DNA of 64,000 nt from Candidatus Saccharimonadota bacterium (GTDB lineage Bacteria; Patescibacteriota; Saccharimonadia; Saccharimonadales; Saccharimonadaceae). Below are positions 25,207 through 33,291 of this stretch, one piece after another (the first letter of the stretch is position 1; every line of letters begins with the position of its first letter). Location of the stretch: positions 59,027 through 123,026 of the forward strand of contig JAGCAJ010000011.1 of assembly GCA_017652765.1 (NCBI GenBank). Direction: 5' to 3'. The notes under the pieces were generated by a model. It was not told where the DNA came from and ran no database searches. It worked only from the letters and a program-made list of their open reading frames with translations. A program made the translations under genes and the position numbers.

Positions 25207-27018
25207 CTACTTTTTCTTTAGCGCTTCAACATTTGCGACTAGCCTATCCCTGAACGCATTTTGTGCGCTCTCCATATTTGCGTTATCGCCTCTCCAAGCT
25301 TCTAACGCTGGGGTCTGCAACGCTCTAGAAAACGAGAACGTTACCGGCCAAGGGAATGGTCCACAATTTGTTACGGCTTGCAAATTGTTAGTCGCCTGCT
25401 CCACGGTTTGTCCACCGGACAAAAATACTACGCCCGCCACGTTCTCCGGCACGTGCGACTTGAGCATTTCTGCTGTCGCCCGTCCTACTTCTTCTGGAGT
25501 GGACTGGATTGGGTATTTCTTCCCAGCCAGTACCATATTTACTTTGAGAATTGTCGCATCTAACTTTACGCCGGCCTTGGCTAGCTCATCAAACAATACG
25601 TCTAGAATCTTGCCAGTCGTATCTTTGCATTGGTCAATCGTATAGTTGCCATCATATACTACTTCCGGTTCTACGATTGGTACCATATTGCAGTCCTGAC
25701 AAATCTTAGCGTACTTTGCGAGTAATTTACAGTTTTCTAGTACGGCTTTTTCGCTTGGCTTGCCTAGGTCAATTTCAAACGCTGCGCGCCATTTACAAAA
25801 ACGTAGCCCTTGAGCATAATATTTTGGCAGGCGTTCTTTTAGCCCGTCGATACCCTTGGTGATTTTCTCGCCTAGGTTGCCCAAGTCTTCTAGCCCTTCG
25901 TCAACTTTTACGCCAGGAATAATTCCATAGGCGGTGAGATACGACACAAAATCGCGACCGTCGTCACTTTTTTGTCTAGTGGTCTCATCAAACAAGATTA
26001 CACCATTCACATAACGTTCTAGTTCTGGTGTAGATAGTAATACATTTCGATAATCGCGACGATGTTGTTCGTCATCCGGAATCATCAGGCCTTCAAATTT
26101 TTGATGGATGTTTCCGCCCGATTCATCCGCTGCTAGAATACCCTTGCCCGGCGTCATCATGCTGGACGCAATCATCCGGATATCAGACTCCTCTGCGCGT
26201 TGGTTTTCTGCTAATGCCTTAATTTTTTCTACAGCCATCGTTCCAGATAGAGAAGAATTTTCTGCATTAATCTTAGCATAGAGTAGAGCGTCTTTTACGG
26301 ATACGCCCTTTACTAACGCGCCAAACACCGTAGATGCAATAATAGAATGTACCGTCATGTGCGTCATTAGGTCTGTGCGCTCTATTCTCCAAGCTTGCCT
26401 GTGGCCGTTTAGGGAAATTTCTCTATCGTTAATATAACAAATCGAGCCGTTGACCTTGATGTCGTCGTCTAGCTTGTCCTCAGTAAATACGATGCTAGCT
26501 AGTTCAATTAAACGCTTATCTGCTTCCTTCAAATCTTTTGGCGCAAACACTGCCACGCGTGTATGCTGTGACATTGACAAGAAATTACGGATCTCCGTGA
26601 CTAGCTCGTCCGTCACCCCGGTAGAACGATCAATAAACAGCCATTCTACCATTCCTCTTGGCACTACCCACTTGGTCTCGGTTCGCTCATTCGGGACTAG
26701 ATAGGTGATTTTATTGCCATGACATAGCATATAGCGATAGCTATTGGCAACCTGTCCATTCGGGACAATCTCGCCACTCGCAAATCCGAGCTTTGCTCCA
26801 GCAATTCTCGCCGAGTGGTCAAACCGGTTTAGTACCTCAAGTGCGATGGCTGCTCCGCCATAAATACTGATTCGGCGGAAAAATTTATGTGAGCTTCCGT
26901 CAAATCCGAAATCGAGCCACGGCGTCCCGTGCTCATCTATCTCAAAATTATTTAACCGCTCATCCATGCGCAGATAAACATCTTTGAGAATATTCCCAAT
27001 TATCAAAATATTACTCAT
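25207..27018 (-). CDS. Fusion: degenerate PfkB-type sugar kinase domain + class I fructose-bisphosphate aldolase
   Basis: 603 residues. Residues ~1-270 follow the ribokinase/PfkB fold: LIIGNILKDVYL, GGAAIALEVLNRF, KLGFASGEIVPNG and the late helix region. Where active kinases have GAGD, this protein reads HMTVH (220-224), so the catalytic aspartate is lost. Residues ~275-603 are class I aldolase, splitting fructose-1,6-bisphosphate: TPGKGILAADESGGNI (289-304) and the Schiff-base lysine in ILKVNMVLAG (about Lys492). TACAAT ends six bases before the ATG, suggesting a leaderless message. The aldolase should be active; the kinase-like half probably binds or regulates. The fusion is continuous, with no stop or frameshift. 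Confidence 0.88.
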   Translation of the reverse strand: MSNILIIGNILKDVYLRMDERLNNFEIDEHGTPWLDFGFDGSSHKFFRRISIYGGAAIALEVLNRFDHSARIAGAKLGFASGEIVPNGQVANSYRYMLCHGNKITYLVPNERTETKWVVPRGMVEWLFIDRSTGVTDELVTEIRNFLSMSQHTRVAVFAPKDLKEADKRLIELASIVFTEDKLDDDIKVNGSICYINDREISLNGHRQAWRIERTDLMTHMTVHSIIASTVFGALVKGVSVKDALLYAKINAENSSLSGTMAVEKIKALAENQRAEESDIRMIASSMMTPGKGILAADESGGNIHQKFEGLMIPDDEQHRRDYRNVLLSTPELERYVNGVILFDETTRQKSDDGRDFVSYLTAYGIIPGVKVDEGLEDLGNLGEKITKGIDGLKERLPKYYAQGLRFCKWRAAFEIDLGKPSEKAVLENCKLLAKYAKICQDCNMVPIVEPEVVYDGNYTIDQCKDTTGKILDVLFDELAKAGVKLDATILKVNMVLAGKKYPIQSTPEEVGRATAEMLKSHVPENVAGVVFLSGGQTVEQATNNLQAVTNCGPFPWPVTFSFSRALQTPALEAWRGDNANMESAQNAFRDRLVANVEALKKK

Positions 27019-27054
27019 GCTTTCATTGTATCATAAGATATTGACTAGGGAAAC

Positions 27055-27086
27055 AAAAAATAACCCCGCCAGGGGGTTATTTTTTT
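27055..27086. terminator. Bidirectional terminator
   Basis: AAATAACCCC/GGGGTTATTT hairpin with A and T tracts, between the aldolase fusion gene and rpmA. Confidence 0.88.
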
Positions 27087-27089
27087 AAT

Positions 27090-27362
27090 TTAGCGTACTT
27101 CAACGCGTACACGGGGTAGGCTTTTGCCAGAAAAATGAGTCTTCTTGGTCTTTACAAATGTTACGACACCATCCTTGGCTGCATGAATCGTAAAGTTGCG
27201 AGACATATAAGTGCCAGGACCAGCAATCTTAGTAGCACCAGTTTGGCGTACGAGTACTTCGCCGTTTCTAACTTTCTGGCCACCAAAACGCTTTACGCCA
27301 AGGCGCTGACCAGCGTTGTTGTGGATATTCTTGGCGGTACCGCCAGCTTTCACGTGTGACAT
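27090..27362 (-). CDS. rpmA: Ribosomal protein L27
   Basis: 90 residues. Family text AGGTAKNIHNNAGQRLGVKRFGGQ and GTYMSRNFTIHAAKDGVVTF. The N-terminal end approaches the peptidyl-transferase centre. There is no cleavable Firmicutes-type extension before MSHVKAGG. The ribosome site AAGGAAG overlaps the end of the upstream methyltransferase gene (stop two bases before this ATG), so the pair is co-transcribed. rplU is not beside it here. Confidence 0.95.
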   Translation of the reverse strand: MSHVKAGGTAKNIHNNAGQRLGVKRFGGQKVRNGEVLVRQTGATKIAGPGTYMSRNFTIHAAKDGVVTFVKTKKTHFSGKSLPRVRVEVR

Positions 27363-27363
27363 A

Positions 27364-28461
27364 TTATTTCTTCCTTAATACTATTATTTCTCGAGCCACA
27401 ACCTGACCGTCTCTATAGTAGAGTAAATCCTCTTGACTCGAGTTTGTATACTTTATAACATTATACCCCATGTCGCGGATTTCGTCAAGCAAATTTAAGC
27501 GTTGATAGTGTCCATCTGGTCGTAGCCACGCCGGCACTGCCATCACTACTGGCGCCCCAGATTTTAGCTGACTTGACAAATTACGCAAAGTATGGTAATA
27601 TAGTGGATAGATGTCCGCCATGACTGATTTCATTTTAATATCAGCTGGCGGTTGACTCATTGGTGGCCCTAGATACCCCTCAAATGCCACTGCGTCGATA
27701 GGCTTCTCCCACTTAAAATCCTGAGCATCGCCAACGGAAAGCAGGAATTCTCCCCTATTTAGCCACTCTAGATTTTTCTTTGCAAACCCAACAATCCGCT
27801 CGCTAGCGTCTGTTCCGTATCCACGGTATCCCATCAGTATTGCTTCCTGCAACACTACTCCCGTCCCACAAAACGGATCTAGCACCGTACTCCCCGGCTT
27901 TAGCGCCCCGCACAGATTAATTAGAATTTGTGCTAGTTTTGGTGGAAGCATGCCATTTTTTGCGTCTCTGGCCGGGCGATTTTGGTCGCGATCGCGGTAT
28001 GCGTTAATATTCTGTACTCCTATTCCTACGTACCAATTATTGTTGATTTTAATTAACTCATGATGTCCCGGTTTCTCGCCCAGTTGATTATGATATACGG
28101 TCGCAGTGGACAGCTCCGCCGATTTATTATCTAGTACTCTCGCCGACATGCCGTATTTTTTGAGTACGCGCTTTAACTTTAATGCCAATGCTTGGCTTTT
28201 TCTGGCGTTTGCCCCCTTAGAATAATCCGATACTCCTACTACATATTTTCCAGAGTAGTTTTGTTCAATTAAGAATTTTTCTGGACCACCTTTGATTGGC
28301 TTCGCTAATTTTACTGTTCCGCCTAGCCGGTCAATTTCTGGTTTTTTGTTACTTTCAAACGTTGCCAAGTTCCCACCAAGATACTGCACCTTATTAAAAA
28401 GTGATTCAAGTTCCGCCAAAGATATTTTTGGCAACCGTCCAAGTATGGCAAGATATTGCAT
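27364..28461 (-). CDS. Trm11-like RNA/DNA N2-guanine methyltransferase
   Basis: About 365 residues. The N-terminal half has the THUMP-like arrangement seen in Trm11/TrmG10 enzymes (LGRLPKISLAELESLF; DYSKGANARKSQALALKLKRVLKKYG). The C-terminal SAM domain has PARDAKNGMLPPKLAQILINL, then VLDPFCGTGVVLQEA as motif I. The catalytic loop is FEGYLGPPM rather than DPPY. Probable target: a guanine or other base in tRNA. Start set at 28461: TGCTATAAT on the minus strand ends six bases before it, while the six extra codons lie in the promoter. Divergent from rarA. Confidence 0.82.
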   Translation of the reverse strand: MQYLAILGRLPKISLAELESLFNKVQYLGGNLATFESNKKPEIDRLGGTVKLAKPIKGGPEKFLIEQNYSGKYVVGVSDYSKGANARKSQALALKLKRVLKKYGMSARVLDNKSAELSTATVYHNQLGEKPGHHELIKINNNWYVGIGVQNINAYRDRDQNRPARDAKNGMLPPKLAQILINLCGALKPGSTVLDPFCGTGVVLQEAILMGYRGYGTDASERIVGFAKKNLEWLNRGEFLLSVGDAQDFKWEKPIDAVAFEGYLGPPMSQPPADIKMKSVMADIYPLYYHTLRNLSSQLKSGAPVVMAVPAWLRPDGHYQRLNLLDEIRDMGYNVIKYTNSSQEDLLYYRDGQVVAREIIVLRKK

Positions 28462-28509
28462 ATGTCTATTATAGCACAAAACAGAGAATTATGTTATAGT
28501 TATATCATT
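28462..28509. promoter_or_regulatory. Divergent leaderless promoters (methyltransferase / rarA)
   Basis: 48 bases hold two outward -10 boxes: TATAAT on the minus strand (28468-28473), six bases from one ATG, and TATAGT on the plus strand (28495-28500), nine bases from the other. No ribosome site on either side. Confidence 0.7.
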
Positions 28510-29709
28510 ATGCAGGAGAATAGAGTTCCTCTAGCGGAGCGAATGCGTCCGCAGACTTTGGACGAGGTCGTCGGTCAATCCGAGATTATTGGTGATGGCA
28601 AAATCCTCACAGAAATCGTCAAAAAGGGTGAGCCGGTCAACCTGATTTTTTGGGGACCTCCCGGCACTGGCAAAACTACGCTTGCCCGCATTCTGGCGCA
28701 GGAATTTAAGGCGGATTTTATCGAACTCTCTGCCGTCACAGCACACAAATCTGACGTAGAAAAAGTAGTAGAGCGCGCCAAACAGAATTGGAACCTAAAG
28801 ACTCGCACCGTTCTCTTTGTGGACGAAATCCACCGCTTTAATAAGGCTCAACAAGACGCATTTCTTCCTCACGTAGAATCTGGCCTAATTACTCTAATTG
28901 GCGCCACCACAGAGAATCCAAGCTTCGAGGTTATTTCTCCGCTGCTATCACGTTCCCGTGTTGTAGTAGTTGCACCATTAAAGAAAGATGATATAAAAAC
29001 CGTACTAACTCGCGCTATCAAAGCCGAAAAAGCTACAAAACGCGTCACCAAAAAGGCTATTGACTATCTCGCCGAGCTATCCGGCGGAGATGCTCGTTCC
29101 GCGCTGGGTGATTTAGAGCTTGCGCTTTCTCTCTCACAAAAAATTGACGAAAACGTCGTCAAAGAAGCCGCCGGCCGTAAGGTTCCAGGCTACGACAAGA
29201 AGGGCGACAACCATTATGACAATATCTCTGCCTTCATTAAGTCCATGCGTGGTAGCGATGTAGACGCTACGTTATATTATCTTGCGCGCATGGTGGAGGC
29301 CGGCGAAGACCCTAAATTTATCGCTCGTCGCATGGTGATTTTTGCTAGTGAGGATATTGGTATTGCCGGAAATGGCGCGCTAAATCTTGCTGTTTCTGCT
29401 TTTCAGGCAGTAGAGCGCGTTGGTATGCCAGAAGGTGGAATTATTTTAAGCCATGTTGCTGTGGTGCTCGCTAAGTGTAAGAAAAATCGCGACACCTACA
29501 ATGGCTGGGCTCAGGCCAAGGCTCTCGCTCATAATTCTATGGGATTGCCCGTGCCAATTCACCTGCGTAATGCTCCAACTAAACTCATGGAAGACCTTGG
29601 CTTTGGCAAGGGTCAAAAATGGGAAGCTGGTTTCCATTTGGACAAAAGTTATCTCCCCGACGAAATCTCCGGCCAAAAACTCTTCCACGACACCACTGGC
29701 AAAAATTAG
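28510..29709 (+). CDS. rarA: Replication-associated recombination protein A (MgsA/RarA AAA+ ATPase)
   Basis: 399 residues, near family length. Acts at stalled replication forks as a clamp-loader-like ATPase. Opening PLAERMRPQTLDEVVGQ, Walker A WGPPGTGKTTLAR (about 52-64), Walker B FVDEIHRFNKAQQDAFLP, sensor 1 GATTENPSFEV, and arginine-finger/sensor 2 region LSGGDARSALGDLELA. The start at 28510 is used since the longer frame begins inside the opposite gene's promoter. Message probably leaderless. Confidence 0.95.
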   Translation: MQENRVPLAERMRPQTLDEVVGQSEIIGDGKILTEIVKKGEPVNLIFWGPPGTGKTTLARILAQEFKADFIELSAVTAHKSDVEKVVERAKQNWNLKTRTVLFVDEIHRFNKAQQDAFLPHVESGLITLIGATTENPSFEVISPLLSRSRVVVVAPLKKDDIKTVLTRAIKAEKATKRVTKKAIDYLAELSGGDARSALGDLELALSLSQKIDENVVKEAAGRKVPGYDKKGDNHYDNISAFIKSMRGSDVDATLYYLARMVEAGEDPKFIARRMVIFASEDIGIAGNGALNLAVSAFQAVERVGMPEGGIILSHVAVVLAKCKKNRDTYNGWAQAKALAHNSMGLPVPIHLRNAPTKLMEDLGFGKGQKWEAGFHLDKSYLPDEISGQKLFHDTTGKN

Positions 29710-29770
29710 AAATTATGCTATAATACCACTGTTGTAACAATTGTTGTGATGCACCTTGAAAGGGGGAAAT

Positions 29771-30478
29771 ATGAACAGGAAGAAAACTCTTGAAATTTGC
29801 CGGGATTTAATCGTGCCATATCCCGAGGTCAAAATCGCGGACAACACCCACGTCCTTAGCAAAGAATATTCTGCGCTTACTCATAAGATTGACCAGCTTC
29901 GCGATGCTAGTCTGCCCAGCTCAGTCTTTAGGACTATTATCGAAGAAATTACCGAGCTAGAAATCATTGAGGCTACGCGTAATTTTAAGCTAGAAGAATA
30001 CGAAGTAGAGACGCCGATTTGCAAAATGGTTGCGCATCGTATCGCCGGCAAGAAAATGGTTCTAGCACCGATTATGCGTGCTGGACTAGGCATGGAGCCC
30101 GCCGTAAAACGCGTCTTTCCACAGAGTCGTACCGGACACATTGGATTATATCGTGACGAGGTAACTTTTGAGCCGGTAGAATATTTCTACAAAATGCCCA
30201 AAAACGCCGAAGAGCGCGAAATTTTTATCCTCGATCCAATGCTCGCCACCGGTGGTAGCGCTGATTCTGCTATTTCCAAGCTAAAGAGTATGGGTTGCGA
30301 CGGCAGAAACATCAATTTTATCTGCATAATCGCCGCTCCACAGGGCGTGGATTTGCTCCAGAAAAAGCACCCCGAAGTCAGCCTCTATATTGGCACGGTA
30401 GACCTCGGTCTAAACAAGAATAATTATATCGTTCCGGGGCTAGGCGACGCGGGCGACCGCATTTTTGGCACAAAATGA
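29771..30478 (+). CDS. upp: Uracil phosphoribosyltransferase
   Basis: 235 residues. Salvage enzyme making UMP from uracil and PRPP. PRPP loop ILDPMLATGGSADSAI and the uracil-side motif IAAPQGVD...YIGTVDLGLNKNNYIVPGLGDAGDRIFGT, plus APIMRAGLGM. ATG at 29771 has AAAGGGGG close upstream; a TTG at 29756 would include that site and is rejected. Promoter TGCTATAAT (29719-29724) gives a ~40-base leader with TTGTAACAATTGTTG symmetry. Ends in TGA, showing that UGA is a stop here. Salvage fits an organism dependent on a host for nucleotides. Confidence 0.95.
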   Translation: MNRKKTLEICRDLIVPYPEVKIADNTHVLSKEYSALTHKIDQLRDASLPSSVFRTIIEEITELEIIEATRNFKLEEYEVETPICKMVAHRIAGKKMVLAPIMRAGLGMEPAVKRVFPQSRTGHIGLYRDEVTFEPVEYFYKMPKNAEEREIFILDPMLATGGSADSAISKLKSMGCDGRNINFICIIAAPQGVDLLQKKHPEVSLYIGTVDLGLNKNNYIVPGLGDAGDRIFGTK

Positions 30479-30499
30479 CTGTTCAATCCACAAAGCCAG

Positions 30500-30524
30500 A
30501 GGGTTGCGAAATCGCGACCCTTTT
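30500..30524 (+). terminator. upp terminator
   Basis: GGGTTGCGAAATCGCGACCC hairpin followed by TTTT, immediately before the tRNA-Phe promoter. Confidence 0.85.
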
Positions 30525-30555
30525 GTTATAATATGAATATCACAAATTATTTTGT

Positions 30556-30631
30556 GGCTCTGTAGCTCAGTTGGTAGAGCAGAGGCCTGAAGAGCCTTGT
30601 GTCACTGGTTCAAGTCCAGTCGGAGCCACCA
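30556..30631 (+). tRNA. tRNA-Phe(GAA)
   Basis: 76 bases with encoded CCA. Acceptor GGCTCTG/CGGAGCC, anticodon loop CTGAAGA (GAA), T-arm CTGGTTCAAGTCCAG. TATAAT at 30527-30532. A CACAAA/TTTGTG hairpin lies against the 5' end, possibly for processing. Confidence 0.96.
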
Positions 30632-30664
30632 TTTTTATTGCTTAGAATATGATATAATATCACT

Positions 30665-31954
30665 ATGAAGAAACTAAACACCTCCCCAATTTCTGGCATG
30701 CAGGAGCTTTTGCCTCCAGCGCAGGCTATTTTTAATAACTATAAAAAAGAAATTGCCGAGGCTTTTCATCTTCACGGCTTCCAGAACATAGAAACCCCGA
30801 CTATTGACAGAAATGAGGTCTTATTTGCCAAGGCTGGTGGAGATACCGAGAAACAGATTTATCGCGTGATTAAGACCGACGAATCCGCCGAAGACTCCGA
30901 TCAATCTCTTCGCTATGATCATACCGTTCCGCTTGCTCGCTACATCGTAGAACACGAGAGTAATCTCGCTTTTCCGTTCCGTGTGAGTCAAATCGGTCGC
31001 AATTTTCGTGGTGAGCGTGCCCAAAAAGCTCGCTTCCGCGAATTTTATCAGTGCGACGTTGATGTAATTGGGCGCGGGGAATTGCCGCTAAGCTATGACG
31101 CAGAAATTATCGCGACTCTAGTCGACGCCCTAAAAGCATTCAAACTTCCGGGTATCAAGGTTCGCGTCAATAATCGTAAGTTCCTATCCGGCGTCCTGGA
31201 TTTCCTAGGTGTCGCAGATTATGCCACGGATATCATGGGTATTATTGACCACGCCGAAAAAGTTCCCGCCGAGAAAACTATCCAAAATCTCCGCGAGCTT
31301 ACTATTCCAGAGGAAACTGTTGTAAAAATTACAACATTTATCAACGTCCACGGTTCTACAGACGAGCTTAAAAAACTTGATTTTCTAGATTTTAACGGCA
31401 CTCGCATCGCCGAGGGCTTTTCTGAGCTAAAATTTGTTATGAACGAACTAGGCCTACTTGGTCTATCTGACATCGCCGAGGCCGACATGAAAATCGTCCG
31501 TGGCCTAGATTACTATACTGGCACCGTTTTTGAGACTAGCATCCCAGGCTACGAACAGCTCGGCTCTATCTGCTCCGGTGGCCGTTACGACAACCTCGCC
31601 AGCAACTACACCGACCAAAAATTCCCAGGCGTTGGTGGTTCTATTGGTCTTACCCGCCTATTTGCCGTGCTCGGCGAGGCCGGGTTACTAGAGAACGCCG
31701 TTTCCGCTCCTGTTGATATTGCTATTATGTACCTTGGCGACACGCGCCAACCTGCCTACGAGCTTGCCGACAAACTTCGCGCTTCCGGCAAATCTGTTGA
31801 TGTAATTTTGTTCGACAAAAAACTCGGCGATCTCATGCGCCACGCTTCCCGCATCGCAAAATCCGGCATCGTCGTCGGAGAAAACGAAGTCAAATCTGGC
31901 AATTTTATGCTCAAAGATTTTGCCACCGGCGAGCAAACTCCGCTAGAAATTTAG
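30665..31954 (+). CDS. hisS: Histidyl-tRNA synthetase
   Basis: 429 residues. Class II enzyme that charges tRNA-His. Motif 1 region GFQNIETPTIDRNEV, motif 2 FRGERAQKARFREFYQCDVDVIG, histidine motifs RGLDYYTGTVFE and GSICSGGRYD, motif 3 VGGSIGLTRLF, and a C-terminal anticodon-binding domain (about 335-429). TATAAT ends six bases before the ATG, so it is leaderless. Three bases separate its stop from the next gene's ATG. Confidence 0.96.
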   Translation: MKKLNTSPISGMQELLPPAQAIFNNYKKEIAEAFHLHGFQNIETPTIDRNEVLFAKAGGDTEKQIYRVIKTDESAEDSDQSLRYDHTVPLARYIVEHESNLAFPFRVSQIGRNFRGERAQKARFREFYQCDVDVIGRGELPLSYDAEIIATLVDALKAFKLPGIKVRVNNRKFLSGVLDFLGVADYATDIMGIIDHAEKVPAEKTIQNLRELTIPEETVVKITTFINVHGSTDELKKLDFLDFNGTRIAEGFSELKFVMNELGLLGLSDIAEADMKIVRGLDYYTGTVFETSIPGYEQLGSICSGGRYDNLASNYTDQKFPGVGGSIGLTRLFAVLGEAGLLENAVSAPVDIAIMYLGDTRQPAYELADKLRASGKSVDVILFDKKLGDLMRHASRIAKSGIVVGENEVKSGNFMLKDFATGEQTPLEI

Positions 31955-31957
31955 CTT

Positions 31958-32527
31958 ATGGATCAGAAATCTCACACTAGGAATCATCATTTGTCGCAAC
32001 ATTTTTTGCGAAGTCCACGCCTGGCGCTAATGCTGATTGGCCATAGCAATATCAAGAAGCGCGATTTAGTAATTGATATTGGTGCCGGCTCCGGCGTTAT
32101 TACCTATGCTTTATCTAAGCGTTGCCGTAAGGTGATTGCCATAGAGCCGGATCATGACACCGCAACAAAGCTCCGCAATAATTTAGCCCAGCGTGGCGTA
32201 GAAAACGTAGAAGTTATAGAGCAGGATTTCCTAGAATATGATTTGCCAGCCGAGCCATACAAGGTGTTTTCTAACCCGCCCTTCCATTTGTCGTCCAAGA
32301 TTGTGCATAAACTGCTAGAAGCAGAAAATCAGCCAGAAAGCTTTTATTTAATTTTACAAAAACAATTTGCCCTGAAATTGCTAAATACCGACCGTCACTA
32401 CACTTCTCAGCTTGGCCAGGCTTTAATAAAAGAATATCAGACTAAGATTCGCTATCCGCTCCGTCCTACGGATTTTACTCCCCCTCCCGCCATTCCCACC
32501 GTGCTATTTGAAGCAAAAAAGATTTAA
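31958..32527 (+). CDS. Erm/KsgA-family rRNA adenine N6-methyltransferase, short
   Basis: 189 residues. N-terminal NHHLSQHFLRSPRLALMLI resembles Erm methyltransferases. SAM motif DLVIDIGAGSGVITYAL and the acidic IAIEPDHD follow, and the catalytic motif is NPPFHLSS. Erm proteins methylate A2058 of 23S rRNA and give macrolide-lincosamide-streptogramin resistance. The small C-terminal helical domain of Erm/RsmA is almost absent, so this is a minimal catalytic domain. It differs from the full RsmA at 5968. No ribosome site is seen and it starts three bases after hisS, so it probably relies on coupled translation. Target base is inferred. Confidence 0.8.
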   Translation: MDQKSHTRNHHLSQHFLRSPRLALMLIGHSNIKKRDLVIDIGAGSGVITYALSKRCRKVIAIEPDHDTATKLRNNLAQRGVENVEVIEQDFLEYDLPAEPYKVFSNPPFHLSSKIVHKLLEAENQPESFYLILQKQFALKLLNTDRHYTSQLGQALIKEYQTKIRYPLRPTDFTPPPAIPTVLFEAKKI

Positions 32528-32528
32528 C

Positions 32529-32605
32529 AGGTAGACGAGAGCCTGTGTAGCGTATCGTTGGCGCGGGTAGAGCCTTGGTCGCCAAAAACCGAGCGCTACT
32601 TACCT
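32529..32605. repeat. Nested palindromic element between convergent genes
   Basis: Three nested inverted pairs: AGGTA (32529-32533)/TACCT (32601-32605), GTAGCG (32547-32552)/CGCTAC (32594-32599), TTGGCG (32558-32563)/CGCCAA (32580-32585). No T tract. Could be a weak bidirectional terminator or a small palindromic repeat. Confidence 0.5.
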
Positions 32606-33291
32606 AGCCCTGCATTCAAATACTTCTTAACATAATCCCACCCCCAATTAGTATCAAATCCTCCAGTAGAAAACTTCCCAAACTTAAAGTATGGCAGGCC
32701 ACCCTGGACGTATTTAGTTGCTTCCTGGGTGTTTTTCTGGATTTCTTCTAGTGCTTCGTGGTTTATAAAGCATTTTTCAAAATTCTCTGACAGCCCAATT
32801 TGTTTACCGATATTTAACCAATACTCCGCCGTCATATCTGTAATCATTGGCGCAGACTTAGAATTGCCGATTCCTTTGGAATAGTAATTATCAACTAGCG
32901 ATTGCAAAGCCGTATGGTAATATTCCCAGAATTTGTTCTCGCGCGACGCGCAATATGTTCCTTCCGCGCCCCACCTAGACATATCTGGGCGATGTTCGCC
33001 GTATTCATAGAGAAAATCAGTCATTCTAACTTCATAGAGGATATCTTTTCCCTCAATATAATCCCGTTTGAACTCCTCCTCGTTCTCCATAATATTAATA
33101 GAAAACACGTCACAATACGGACAGGCCAGGTCTGCATACTGGATGTAATAGTTTTTTGCGTTGATATTTCCAAGCGTCATAGCCTGGTTCCAGACCTTAT
33201 CAGAATGATCCGTAGAGTTAGAATTGATAATTATAATACCAAAAAACAGCCCACAGATTAGTACTAAGACCACCCATTTAACGTATTTCAT
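32596..33291 (-). CDS. Membrane-anchored DsbA-like thiol oxidoreductase
   Basis: 231 residues. N-terminal transmembrane helix (about 5-24), then a DsbA-type fold: YYIQYADLACPYCDVFS with active-site CPYC at about 57-60, an inserted helical domain, and the cis-proline strand GGLPYFKFG. Likely forms or rearranges disulfides in exported proteins. Extra cysteines at TYCAS and EKCFI. It overlaps the upstream membrane protein by four bases (ATGA), so the two are made together and probably form a redox pair. Confidence 0.87.
   Translation of the reverse strand: MKYVKWVVLVLICGLFFGIIIINSNSTDHSDKVWNQAMTLGNINAKNYYIQYADLACPYCDVFSINIMENEEEFKRDYIEGKDILYEVRMTDFLYEYGEHRPDMSRWGAEGTYCASRENKFWEYYHTALQSLVDNYYSKGIGNSKSAPMITDMTAEYWLNIGKQIGLSENFEKCFINHEALEEIQKNTQEATKYVQGGLPYFKFGKFSTGGFDTNWGWDYVKKYLNAGLGK

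Noticed and set aside
24983..25645. 220-codon plus-strand frame between rplY and the aldolase fusion
   Set aside because: Runs through rplY, a terminator and the antisense of the aldolase; no start signals.
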